From: Heracleum sosnowskyi | Lineage: Eukaryota; Streptophyta; Magnoliopsida; Apiales; Apiaceae | Assembly: GCA_030848705.1 (NCBI GenBank) | Contig: CM061240.1 | Location: forward strand, 21,843,001 to 21,907,000 | Length of the DNA: 64,000 nucleotides | Direction: 5' to 3' | Part shown: positions 44,712 to 55,171 of the stretch, piece by piece | How positions within the stretch are numbered: the stretch's first letter is position 1 | Layout: every line of letters begins with the position of its first letter | Notes under the pieces: generated by a model | Told to the model about the DNA's origin: nothing | What the model saw: only the letters and a program-made list of their open reading frames with translations | Database searches by the model: none | Translations under genes and position numbers: made by a program

Positions 44712-44715
44712 TTTC

Positions 44716-47700
44716 TGTAACACCCCCAGACCCGGGGTCAGAGATCTGGGTTGTCACGATCCCTTGTTCCGTACAAACACTTAATACTTGAACTATAAAA
44801 CAATAAATCATCACACATGGTGACCCCACCATCAATATACTCACGCCAGTTATATCTCAGAAACGAACTTACAATACAGTAGTCATATGATCCACAAATT
44901 AAAGTTATTACAACCCAAAAGTAAAATACTGCAACCTACTACCAGTATGATTTCTATGTGAAACCATAAGGTAGCGCAAAAGTTTGTTCTGGTTCATTAA
45001 TATACATAAGTGATACTTATAATTAAACCGGAGCAACAAGAGTTACACTCCGAACCAACTCAGGACTTCTACCTGATCAACTGTAACAACCATGTTACGG
45101 GCGGCCTGTATAGCTCTGACGCGCTTCCGAGCGGTACGACGAATCCTGGCCATCTACTCTAGCTGTTGTGTTGTGATATATATATATATAGAAAGAAAAA
45201 GCAAGAGTGAGCACTCGGCCCAGCAATAATACAATACAGCATAAGCATATAAGTAAGCTTATATCATAAAGGAAAACCTTTAAAACTTCATTCGTATACC
45301 GAATGATATATTTATTTCTCTTTTCGTCAAAACATACCATACAGTACGACTACTGTATGAGAAGATCATTACTCATTACTGTCACATTATCAGTAACTCA
45401 GCGCCTAGGCTTTTGTTACAATGTGCAGCTCAACTCCAATTGGAGGGAAGGGAATGTACTGGAACACCCGATACACGGTGATCAGCCATTGTATAGTAAC
45501 TTTTCTTTTCTACTAGTAGAAGGACGACTTCCTGTTCGGTTATCACCCTGACCGCATATGGGCCATTGTGCTAAGAGATCACTACCTCGGTGCCTATTTT
45601 TCATCACCAGGCAAGCCTTAGCACTCAAGAGATCACTACCTCGGCGCCTATTTTTCATCACCGGGCAAGCCTTGATAAATTTGGCACTACCCCGGCACCT
45701 ATTTCATTGCCGTGTAGGCCTTTCCAATTCCCGTGATGAAAAACATTAATGAAACGGAAATCGGAATTTAATTCCACATTTCCCAAGTACGAATACTTGT
45801 CAAAACTTTGTAACCGTTTAGAACACCTTACTCTAGAGTAATTGAAAGGAGTAAGTCAAAGTGTGGGTTGACATTAGTCAACGAGACTACCGATGATTAC
45901 TACGTATTTTGAAATCATGACCAGGGAGTTTATTGAAATATCAGAGTTCAGTGAGTTTGGAAAAACTCTTGTTTGAATGGGGGAGCCATCCCCTAGTTAT
46001 AGATACTTTAGAGGAACAGTGGAAGTAAATCACTGTCCTCGAATTCTTGAACTAGATTCCCAGTTTTCGATGAGTTGGAAATAAATATTGTTTGCATTTA
46101 ATACCTTCAACTATCTTAAGATAATAGTTGGGAATCTCTAATTTTAATATCTTTTCTGAAAATCAGAAAGTTACATAATTGTGTAAATAATAGAACCTTG
46201 GATCATATAATAAGGTTCTATGATTTTAAATCATTTTTGGAGTATTTAATAAATATTAAATTATTATTCAATGTAACTACTTAAGTGAATATTAAAAATA
46301 ATATTCACTTTAATTAAATAATATTCAAATAATATTTATTTTAATATTATTTAAATATCTCACCTTAAATATCCCACATTATAGATTTTGGAATATTTAA
46401 TAAATATTTAAAATATAACCGTCCCTGGAACCTTCCAGCTTTTGGCAGTAATTTAAAACAAAATAATAATTGGACTTCCGGTCTAAGTTTTAAAACCATC
46501 GTACAAGTGCTCTATACTTAGAGTCTTTAATCTTTAACCTTGGTATATATCTAGTACTTAGCTAGCATATAAACCTTATACCTTATACAGCTTTTTACAA
46601 AGCACAAACAGTTTTACATTATTTTACAGCATTAAGCAGCATATATAGCAATACCACAACACATATCACAACAGCATCATTATATGGTACAGGGTTTGAA
46701 AACTTGCTTTGGGGTCTTGGTGGTGTGGTAGTGGGGGCTTGAGAGTGTGCGCGTCCTTGAACCATTTAATGTGCTATAACTCAAGCACTACAGTTCTACC
46801 AATGAAAATTAAACGTCTCGCTCTTGGTCATCTATAACCTCGTGACGTTCCGTAAACCTCTAAGTCAAAAGCTTGGGTGAAAACCATTCACAAATAACAA
46901 GTTCTTTTACTTTACCATTTCCTTGTTTTAAACCATCCCCTTAAGGGTATTTCACTCGCGCAACTTTCGTTCGCGTATTTTTATAAAATCACCAACTCAT
47001 ATTTTTAACTCGAACCCTTCTAGGCTTCCTTTCCTTATTATACATACTAGTATCCCTTTTAATATCTCAACCCAATTCCAATTTTAAAGAGCTTGATCCC
47101 TATCTCAAAGTTCATACAATGAACTATCTCGTTACGCGAAACCGCTTTTACTAAAACGGACGTTACTCCTAAACCGTAAATCAAAACGATACGATTCTTT
47201 CGCTAAAATAATATAGGAAACAGAACCTACATGCTCATGGTCAGAAACCTCAAGTTTATGCCCTGTTTTGCAGTCGTGGTTTCTGTCTAAACTACCTAAG
47301 TAAAATCCGACATGGTAACGGCGCTTATGCGTACTTCCCGTGTTTTTTAAACACTCAACCAAACTACAATCAACCATCAACCAACCACCAATCAAACTCA
47401 AGCTTATACTACCATTTATCTGTCCAAATAAGGTCACACTCTATTTCATAAGTTCATCCACAAATCAACCATTAAACATGCTTAAAATCATGCATTCATG
47501 CTTTATCTCAACATAGTTCTAATCAAACACTTCTAACTTACTAGATCAAGCAAAAATCTTAAAAAGAAAGAAGTTTATACCTTCCTTGGATCTTAACAAA
47601 GGCTATAAATGGGTGATATATCCTCCCTTGCTCCTTAACTATGTTAATCAAACCTAAAATCATCAAAACAAAACAAGATTCTATGAAGTTACTATTCACA

Positions 47701-47960
47701 TCACTATTCATCATCAAATTTGAATCCATTTTTGACCAAGCTATGATCCATGGATGAGGCTAAGATTAGAGATCTACCTTGGATATAGGATGAGGGTGAT
47801 TTAGAGCCCAAGATCAAGAATTATGGTTGAGTGGAAGTAGGAACAAAATTTTTAAGCCCTTGGTGATGAAGAAATAGCCGAATGCTTCATGTTCTTGATA
47901 CTTCTCTTTTGTGATTTGTTTTCTTTTGTTTTTCTTTCCTTTTTGCTTTGTCTAATTACC
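44716..47960 (-). repeat. 5' LTR of element F, truncated
   Basis: Aligns with 34697-37808 of the other LTR. Differences: an additional ~168 bp (about 45857-46024), loss of ~39 bp near 46755, and scattered substitutions. Similarity stops sharply after TCTAATTACC at 47960, so about 670 bp of LTR, including its outer terminus, is missing. Confidence 0.9.
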
Positions 47961-48551
47961 CAAGTGTAATACTTGTTGATACGACTCCACTCAGTAGTTA
48001 TATCTAGCTTGGAAAGGAAGATTCTCCAATATTTCCCAAGCGATTGCTTGTTAATGGACATCGACTTGTTCCATCAATTTACCCCTCGATCGTTGAGGTG
48101 GTAACACAACATTTGACTTGCAGCAATTAAATTGCTCAGAGAAAATATATGTCCCCGGATAGTTTTGAGTTGAGAGTTTAAAATGAGTAGCAGTCACTTA
48201 AATCAGGTTTCCCATATTTTTGATAGTTGAGCGAGTATTTAAATCCTCTTAAAAGATAGATTTAAATGGAAAAACGGTGTTTTGGGAACCTCTTTTTGAT
48301 TTAAAATAATTAGTAATACAGCTTAGAGTAACCTTCGTAATTATTGAAGGTCGAGGATAAACTTTAAATAATATTACTCATTTTCAAAATGTGTTGAAAG
48401 TATTTAATAAATAATCAACTAATATTTATTAAATAATAAACTTTAAATGAATATTCAAAAATAATATCCATTAAATAAATAATGATTAAATGAATATTCA
48501 AAATAATATTCATTAAATATATAAACCTTGAATGAATATTTAAAATAATAT
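47961..48551. other. LTR-like A/T-rich segment between F and C
   Basis: No gene. The composition and blocks (TTTCCCAAGCGATTGCTTG; later TAATATTTATTAAATAAT runs) resemble the middle of the F LTR, so it is probably a diverged gypsy LTR fragment in the same orientation. AATAT at 48547-48551 is the candidate target copy for element C. Confidence 0.45.
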
Positions 48552-49046
48552 TGTTAGGTCCTGATAAGTTTGTAGAAGGGGGGTTGAATACAAACTATAC
48601 CGTTTTATCGAAATTTGTTTGTTTAAGATTAAACAAATTAGAACAAATTAATGCGGAATAAAAACTGAAACAATATTCAAGTTAAATAGAAACTCTATTA
48701 CACTTGAGGGGTGTTACAATTTTGATCACTGATTACAAAGAACTTGATAAAACAAATCTAGAATAAATTCGACATGAATTTATCTATTTTTGTAATAAAA
48801 AGGATCGAATACTAAAAAGTAGTTCGATATAAAATCTAGGGATTATGATCCGCTACAAAGTCAAAGCAGTACAAGTGAATTGATTCTCAAGGATTAAATG
48901 TTACAAACAAACAAGAATTTAATTCACTGGTAGAAAATGAATGCTCGGACAGTTGAGGAGTTAAGACTGTGAAGGAATGTAAAGTTTTGATCTTCTGTGT
49001 CTTTTGTTGTAATGTAATTGATGCAGTACTTCAAGTCTTCTGTCTT

Positions 49047-49056
49047 CTATTTATAT
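49047..49056 (-). promoter_or_regulatory. LTR TATA box (element C)
   Basis: Minus strand ATATAAATAG, about 500 bp from the LTR end, placed like the boxes in A, B and E. Confidence 0.55.
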
Positions 49057-49147
49057 CAATGCTTTTCTTTTTAACTCCCACGTGCAAGCCATTTTCAGTA
49101 TACAATTTGCACTAGGAAGACAAGCAGAAAAACAATCAATTAAGCCT

Positions 49148-49300
49148 TGGAAGACTTTCGGGAAGACAAGGAATGCATTAGGAAGACAATCGGGAAGACT
49201 AGGGTTTGGCCTAGGAAGACAATCGGGAAGACTCACTTGTGAGTCTTCCTAGTTTAAAAAACAGAGTCTTCCTAGTTCAAACCTAAGTCTTCCTAGTTCA
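49148..49300. repeat. GGAAGAC/GTCTTCC cluster in the C LTR
   Basis: About ten copies of GGAAGAC or its reverse complement in 150 bp, first in one orientation and then the other, so the two halves can fold on each other (GGGAAGACTCAC TTGTGAGTCTTCC at the centre). Confidence 0.85.
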
Positions 49301-49868
49301 TTTTTATTCTAATTTAAATAATTAACTAAATAAATTATGTATTAAATTAATTCTTTGAAGAATTAATTTAATAAATAATTTACTTAATAGTATTAATTAT
49401 TTATAAGAGAATAAATAGAATTAGTTGACTTCTCAAACAATTCCAGAATCACTTAAAACTTAGATAAATAACAAACACAATAGTACGTTGACACTCGATG
49501 TACTGTCTGGTTCATGAGTGACTAAAGACAATGTTTGTTCTTTATCCATTTGACTTTAAGCAGTGATTCACTTCCTTCTCATTCAAGAACTCTGTAACCA
49601 GTATCTTTTTCTGTCACCACTTGAAATCTCCGTCACTTTAATAAATCCACTGAGCTTGAATACTTCATTGAGGCTTGGTCAATAAATTGAGCTTCTTTCA
49701 ATGTAGAATCACTTCAAGTCTGTAGATGACTTTAATCTTCATTATTTGACAGATATAACCTTCTGAGATTCCTGTGACAATTGATTTTTATTATTTACTT
49801 ATTACATCTTAATTAAAGTTGAGTAGAATCCTCGGTGTTTACAAATAGGCATATACATATGCCTTTCA

Positions 49869-49882
49869 ATCTCCCCCTATTT
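49869..49882 (-). other. Polypurine tract (element C)
   Basis: Minus strand CAAATAGGGGGAGATT directly precedes the LTR start. Confidence 0.75.
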
Positions 49883-50132
49883 GTTTGTTAGACAATAACA
49901 ACCAAATACCTCTAGAGGATAACTCAACTAAAACAAGAAAAGATAAGACTTTTAAGAGCCAATCAAATAATAAACAGTTCGAGATTAAATATAACAATTT
50001 CCAGATTCAAACAGTAAAGATAAATACAAGATAGATGTTCCTCTTGTCTGAACAAATGATACATTTTCCTATCTTGATTTACCTAGCTCTAAACATATAA
50101 CATTTACAAATTGAGCTAACTACATCATGCCT

Positions 50133-51318
50133 TTAGTCTCTAATTTCACCTTCTTCAGCTTCTGCCAAGGTGACTAGTAGATCTTTGTCAAGGACACGAT
50201 CACTTTCAGAAACCACACCACTTGGCATTACTGGTTGAGTGGTGATCTTCTTCAATCTATTCTTCATCTGAGCATACCTTGGAATTTTCTCCGTGCAGTA
50301 GTCTGAAATCATATCAGCAACTTCAGACTTCTCTACAGAAGCAAACCCAGAAGTTCTAAGAAGATTCTCCAACTTCACCAGTTGCATAGCAGTCTGTAGC
50401 TTCATGGAATCAGGATCCAGCCTTACAGTCTCCAAAGTTGTACCTCTGTAGATTTTGACTTCATAAGGAAAATGTATAACTTGAGGGCTGGCCTTCATAG
50501 CAGAATCTCTCAGCCGGTCATACAGAAGCTCGTTCAAGCAAGAAGATCTTCTTTGGAGTAGTTCAAGAGAAACAGTGAATGACCCTTCAAGAGCACTTGA
50601 GAAATAGATGAACAGTTCTTGTCTTACTTGATCAAATGCAGAAGTAATCCTTAAGATATCTTCCTTCAATGCCTTCATATATAATGAGTTTTCTGGATTA
50701 ACAATTCTGATCTTCTCAAGCAGCTTCAGAAAAGTAGCATCATTGTTTGTGCCTCTCTGAGGGATATCAAACATCTCCCTTGCTTTATCCCAATTGCTTC
50801 CTTGCTTCATCCTCACATCCAATCTCCTTTCTTTGACATGAATACTATGAAGACGTTGTTTGTCTTCATGTTCAGCCTTTTGAATCTTTAACTTCTGAGA
50901 TATGATGTCGGAGACCTTAGCATTCTCATCCTCCTTTCTCCTTAGCTCTACTTGTTGTTTCTTCAACTCCTTCTGAAACAAAGGGTCAGGTGTATATAAT
51001 TCAGCTTCATCTTCCCAATCATCAAAGTTGGCTGCCTCCTCAACCTCCTCCTCACCAAAAGCTTCTTCAGGTATGGTCTTCTCCAGATCACCAGATGTGT
51101 CAAATTGGAAGTCATCCTGTTCACCATGGTAGTAGTAGGCATCATCAAAAGTAGACTCCTCCATTGATTGTTTACCTTTCCCCTTATCCTTTCTAGAAGC
51201 TCCTCCAGCTTCTCTGTTTCCTCCTTCTTTCTCCTTCTCCCCCTTAGTTGAGGAATCCTCTACAGTTTGAGCTTTGGAAGCCCTAGGATTCACCACAGAT
51301 GTTCTCCTTATATCTCAT
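50133..51318 (-). pseudogene. env-like gene, C-terminal part (element C)
   Basis: About 390 codons continuing the env-like gene beyond the CACTA-2 insertion. It has a Lys/Glu-rich start (STKGEKEKEGGNREAGG), an acidic section (EEVEEAANFDDWEDEAELYT), a long charged helical region (FQKELKKQQVELRRKEDENA ... KIQKAEHEDKQRLHSIHV), and a folded-looking C-terminal part (RQELFIYFSSALEGSF, YEVKIYRGTTLETVRLDPDS), ending at 50133. It differs from the A and B C-terminal domain. No ATG starts it, so it depends on upstream coding. With CACTA-2 removed, a TGA would lie at the joint. Confidence 0.7.
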
Positions 51319-51346
51319 CACTACACCATAGATTGCATATTGCAAC
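51319..51346 (+). repeat. CACTA-2 left terminal inverted repeat
   Basis: CACTACACCATAGATTGCA...; 28 bp pair with 55141-55168, with about three mismatches. Confidence 0.9.
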
Positions 51347-52129
51347 AACACAGATATATTGCCTTAAGGCCTATAATTGTTGCATTAGACTTAATTGCAA
51401 CGAATGTCCAAAATTTCACCGTTGCATCCGCCCCTGTTGCAATAGAGCCATTTAGCAACGATTTCAACTCTATATAGCAACGTTAAAAATCATTGCAATA
51501 CAGGCATGTAGCAACATTTTATGGTCTTCAGTAACATTTAAAAATCATTGCAGTAGCAAATGGTTGGCAAACAAGTCACTTTAAGGCAACACATATTAGT
51601 CCAATTGCAATGAATTTATTAGACAAATTGCAACAGTTTAAGACCTTATTGCAATAATTTTATAGCAGTTTTAACATTATTTGCAACATCTTTTTGGAAC
51701 AATTGCAACAATATTTAAAAATAAAATTGTGTGGTTCCATTTGAATATTAAACTAGCCAGGCATAAAAGCCACAAATCCAAGCAACACCAAACATCAATG
51801 TCATTTCATTAAAACTACTAATTACCAACAATTTAAAAGTAGCACCAACATCGTCATAGAAACCATCCAAAAGGTAAATCAAGACAAAACGACAAAGTCT
51901 TGTCGCTTACACTTAATTAGTTAACAAAACGACCAAGTAACATACACTTCAAAAAAACTTAAATAGACTCCACAACCCATGGTTTATACATATTACTTAG
52001 GTACTAAGACTCCACAACCCTTGTACTTCTGACCCCCACCCTGAAAACGCAGCACACCAGATGACCAGGGATCCCATCTGACAACACAAAACAAACCAGC
52101 AAAAGTACGAAAATCATTGTTCGGCCAAG

Positions 52130-52262
52130 CTAAAGGTTGACTTGATCTTCTGAACTGATCAATGTGTTAAAGACCTTATTCAATGCAACTCTGCATCCGG
52201 TGAAATCATTGATTGTAGTTTGATGTCTTCCATTTTCTGGAACGTGTGTGACATCCTGCACC
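52130..52262 (-). other. Captured exon-like fragment inside CACTA-2
   Basis: On the minus strand, after an acceptor-like GTGCAG, an open stretch reads DVTHVPENGRHQTTINDFTG and on to LISSEDQVN then a stop. It is conserved-looking and exon-like; the source gene is not recognised. Confidence 0.35.
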
Positions 52263-54063
52263 TCAAAATGTCGAATACAAATGACCATTTATGTCGAAAA
52301 TTATGACTTTGACAATAATGCTTAACATAAAAATCAAATTTATCTTTATAGCAGGCATACTTTCTAGGTGATCATTTACTATATTGCCTTGTCTACCAAG
52401 CATTAGCTTCATTTGAATCATCCAAATATTTATTTAAGATCACCCAAAAGTTCGATTTTTAGGATTCTGTGCCCAATATAAGTGCCTTAAATTTAACTTG
52501 AAGGAGTCATCAATCAGCCACATGAACAAATTCGATGATTCTGAAAGCTATAATATCCCGAGCGATCCAGTTTTTTAATAGAAGATACAACTTTAAAACA
52601 ATTTTTGATACTTCTATGTCATTGTAAATGGATATAGAGGACCCTATGTTGAATAAGATTGAAATCATTTAAATATGATATTACAGAGTACATGGTAATC
52701 TGTGGTCTGATTTTAGAAGTCCAAGTTGGAAACAGTAAAAGAAAAAGAATATAAAAATGATGGATTTAATTTGATACTGCTAAGTTTTGTGGTATGATTT
52801 CGAAAGTTCAAGTCGTAAACTGTAAAAATTTGAAAAGGAAGGGTTCAAATTGACAATACTTAGAGAACTTAGCCCGACATCATGAAAGTGAAAAAACAAT
52901 TACATCCAAATTCATGTATCATATGCAATGTTGTTTCTTCGAGGAACGCCATGTACTATGTCTTGAGATTGCAAATTAATAGACTTCAAATTCTCAAGAT
53001 GAGACAATTATAATCACAAAAAAGCATAATGAAGTGCACACACTTGGAACATGTGTTCTTAGCTAAATAAAATGAGAATGTTGGAAAAAGAACTTTAAAA
53101 CTACAAAAACCATAGGGAAGTAAACCAATTACCTTAAAAAATCCACCAAACCAAAACCTGCAGGAAAAAGTAATTCAGTACAAAAAAAGAAACCCATATG
53201 TTAGAACAGAGGTGGACCATCAAAAGTTCACAACTCACACAAGTGATATTAACCGGTCGATACCTTCTTCCAAGACTACGATTTAAAGCACATATTAGCC
53301 ATGGCTTCTCCTTTTGAGATTCTTCCGTCCAGCAATGCAGAAACCTAAAACATTTTAAGAGTTGAAACTTGTACGCAACTAATTCTCATTTGCAGCATGC
53401 TGAAGAGAAAGAAGTATACCAAGAAGTATACCCAATCAGAGTACTTCTGCTATTGTGATAGTTGTAACGAAGTCAATTTAAAGACATTGTATTGTAACAT
53501 CAAATATAAAACAGAGTGAACATTTTGTTTCTGGAATGGTTTTGTATATTATTCTATTTACCATTATTTTCCGATAAGCACATACTTTTACTACTTTGAA
53601 CAAAAATCCAAGGGGGATTACAATGGGCAGGAAATATCCCAATGCAAAAGGACAACAGAATACTGATAACATCCGCATAGATTAACAAGATACCAGCACA
53701 CAACTTAACAGATTTTTGAACCTAAGACATTTCACAGAGACCTGGTTTTCAGTCATACGAAATTGTTCACGGCCAGACAAACAGACAACAGAAAGGTAAA
53801 TTACTGAAAATATTAGGGGATCATTGGAACCCAAGAGTCTGAGACCTCTCCTAAACCTCAGCTCTGGAATCATGTAAACAACCAACCTTTAAAAAGCCTC
53901 GAGGTGTCAGTAGAAGCCATGAAATGGATCATATATCTATTAATAGAATCTAAGGTTCTGCAAAGCGTGAACATAAAACTAGATGGAAAAACCGAGTGAA
54001 GTAAATGGACTAAGCCTCTTCTGCAATTTAATATACATATAGTCTAATACTTTCGCAGGGTAC

Positions 54064-54296
54064 CTGTCTAATTTTGACATAACTCTCCTGCAGCAATGTA
54101 GCTGCTGAATCAGATAGGCGAGGACGACATATTGTCCGACAGTACTGAATATACCTGGTCAATTGTACTTCCAGGTTAGCAACTGAGTATGATTTAAAAA
54201 GTAACTCGTATGGAGATAGTAAAATACAAAGAAAAATATTGTCGCGCACCGCTTTAACCAGTTAACTTCTTTAGAAGTTTTCGCACCACAGGACAC
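54064..54296 (-). pseudogene. MCM5: Captured two-exon fragment of MCM5 (replicative helicase subunit)
   Basis: Minus-strand exons 54296-54250 and 54154-54064 are separated by a 95-bp intron (54249-54155) with GT (GTGCGCGAC) and AG (TTGACCAG) borders. A GCAG acceptor precedes exon 1 and a GTACC donor follows exon 2. Joined in phase they give 46 residues, including SKEVNWLKR at the end of exon 1 and YIQYCRTICRPRLSDSAA and YVKIRQ in exon 2. This matches the segment of plant MCM5 after the ATPase core, where the conserved text is NWLKRYIQYCR...PRLS...YV.IR. The rest of MCM5 is absent, so this is a captured fragment and not a working gene. Confidence 0.82.
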
Positions 54297-54719
54297 CTGC
54301 CGCAACATCCAAAATATATAAACAAAATAGAAAAAAGATAAGTCCTATTGTAGACTTCAATATTAGAAGTCCAATACCCAAGGGATTTCATGACACAACA
54401 AACCCCTAATTTACAAACTCAGAAAAACACTTAACAAGAGAAAAAAAAAACACGAAAATCAAGTACAAGTACAACAAACACTTAACAAACAATCAACCAT
54501 AACAAAAAAAACAAACCCCAAATCAAAAATTTACAAACCACAATATAAAACCCCTAATTTAAAACCATAGCCAAACAAAATCCCTAATTTAAAACCCCTA
54601 ATTCTAAAAATTAACTTAAACAAATTCTCAATTCAACCCTAATTAACAAATTAACCGTATAAAACGATTTTAAAAAAGGCTAACAATTAAACCCTAATTG
54701 ATACATCTAAAATCGATTT

Positions 54720-54850
54720 TAGAATCAATCTGGGTAAAGAAGATACCTTTGTCGAGCTTTAGTCTTCGAGCTTGAGTGAATCTTCGAGCTTCTCTCTATC
54801 GCCTTTTTTCTCTCTGTCTCGCTTGTCTGAAAGAAAGAAATTGTGTGCGT
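54720..54850 (-). other. UTR-like leader and intron start inside CACTA-2
   Basis: On the minus strand a purine-rich GACAGAGAGAAAAAAGGCG leader runs to CGACAAAG/GTATCTTC, a plausible donor, followed by an A/T-rich intron-like region with TTAGGGTTTAATT. It looks like the first exon and intron of a captured plant gene, perhaps the donor of a promoter. Confidence 0.35.
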
Positions 54851-55140
54851 GTTATTTTTTTGAGTCAAAATGCTTTAGTCAAAAGAAATTGTGTGTGAGT
54901 TTGAAAGCCCAGGCAAAAAAAACTGGAAAGCCCGCTTCTAATTTTTTATGTAGCCCGCCAAAACTTTATCCCAAAATTTTGAAGCTATTGTAACGTTTAT
55001 TTATATTCATTGCTATATAATTTAATTTTTGCATAACTGAAATCCAGTTGTAACGATTTTAAAAAGCATTGCAGTACTTGTAAACTTGTCCAAACTTGTC
55101 ATTAAATAGCAACGATTTTAAAGCAATTTTTTCAATTGGA

Positions 55141-55168
55141 GTTGCAATAGCCAATCTATGGTGTAGTG
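55141..55168 (-). repeat. CACTA-2 right terminal inverted repeat
   Basis: Minus strand CACTACACCATAGATTGGC..., partner of the left end; followed by target copy CAT. Confidence 0.9.
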
Positions 55169-55171
55169 CAT

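Larger units (their letters stand above)
34697..47960 (-). mobile_element. Ty3/gypsy chromovirus F with long LTRs
   Basis: Minus-strand order: 5' LTR, primer site, extra ORF, gag with two CCHC knuckles, protease, RT, RNase H, integrase, chromodomain-like end, polypurine tract, 3' LTR. Integrase after RT and a chromodomain mark a chromovirus; the 3.8-kb LTR suggests the Tekay/Del group. It is inserted in the env-like gene of E. The 5-bp target candidate ACTAT (34692-34696) has no partner because the other LTR is truncated at 47960. Coding parts carry several stops and frameshifts. Confidence 0.92.
48552..49868 (-). repeat. 3' LTR of element C (1317 bp)
   Basis: On the minus strand it starts TGAAAGGCATATGTATATGCC (a palindrome-rich start) and ends ATTCAACCCCCC...GGACCTAACA. 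A TATA box (minus ATATAAATAG) lies at 49047-49056. A cluster of GGAAGACT/AGTCTTCC motifs at 49148-49300 lies just upstream of that box in U3. Confidence 0.9.
51319..55168. mobile_element. Non-autonomous CACTA transposon 2 (3850 bp) carrying MCM5 exons
   Basis: Ends CACTACACCATAGATTG and CAATCTATGGTGTAGTG are perfect inverted repeats over 17 bp, and similarity continues to TATTGCAAC. Target copies CAT lie at 51316-51318 and 55169-55171. Subterminal regions contain many GTTGC/GCAAC units (51340-51720 and 54980-55150). No transposase is seen. On the minus strand the interior holds a UTR-like leader and two MCM5 exons. Confidence 0.93.

Noticed and set aside
49051..49236. Short frame reading repeated LPDCLP
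   Set aside because: Product of the GGAAGAC repeats of the C LTR; not a gene.
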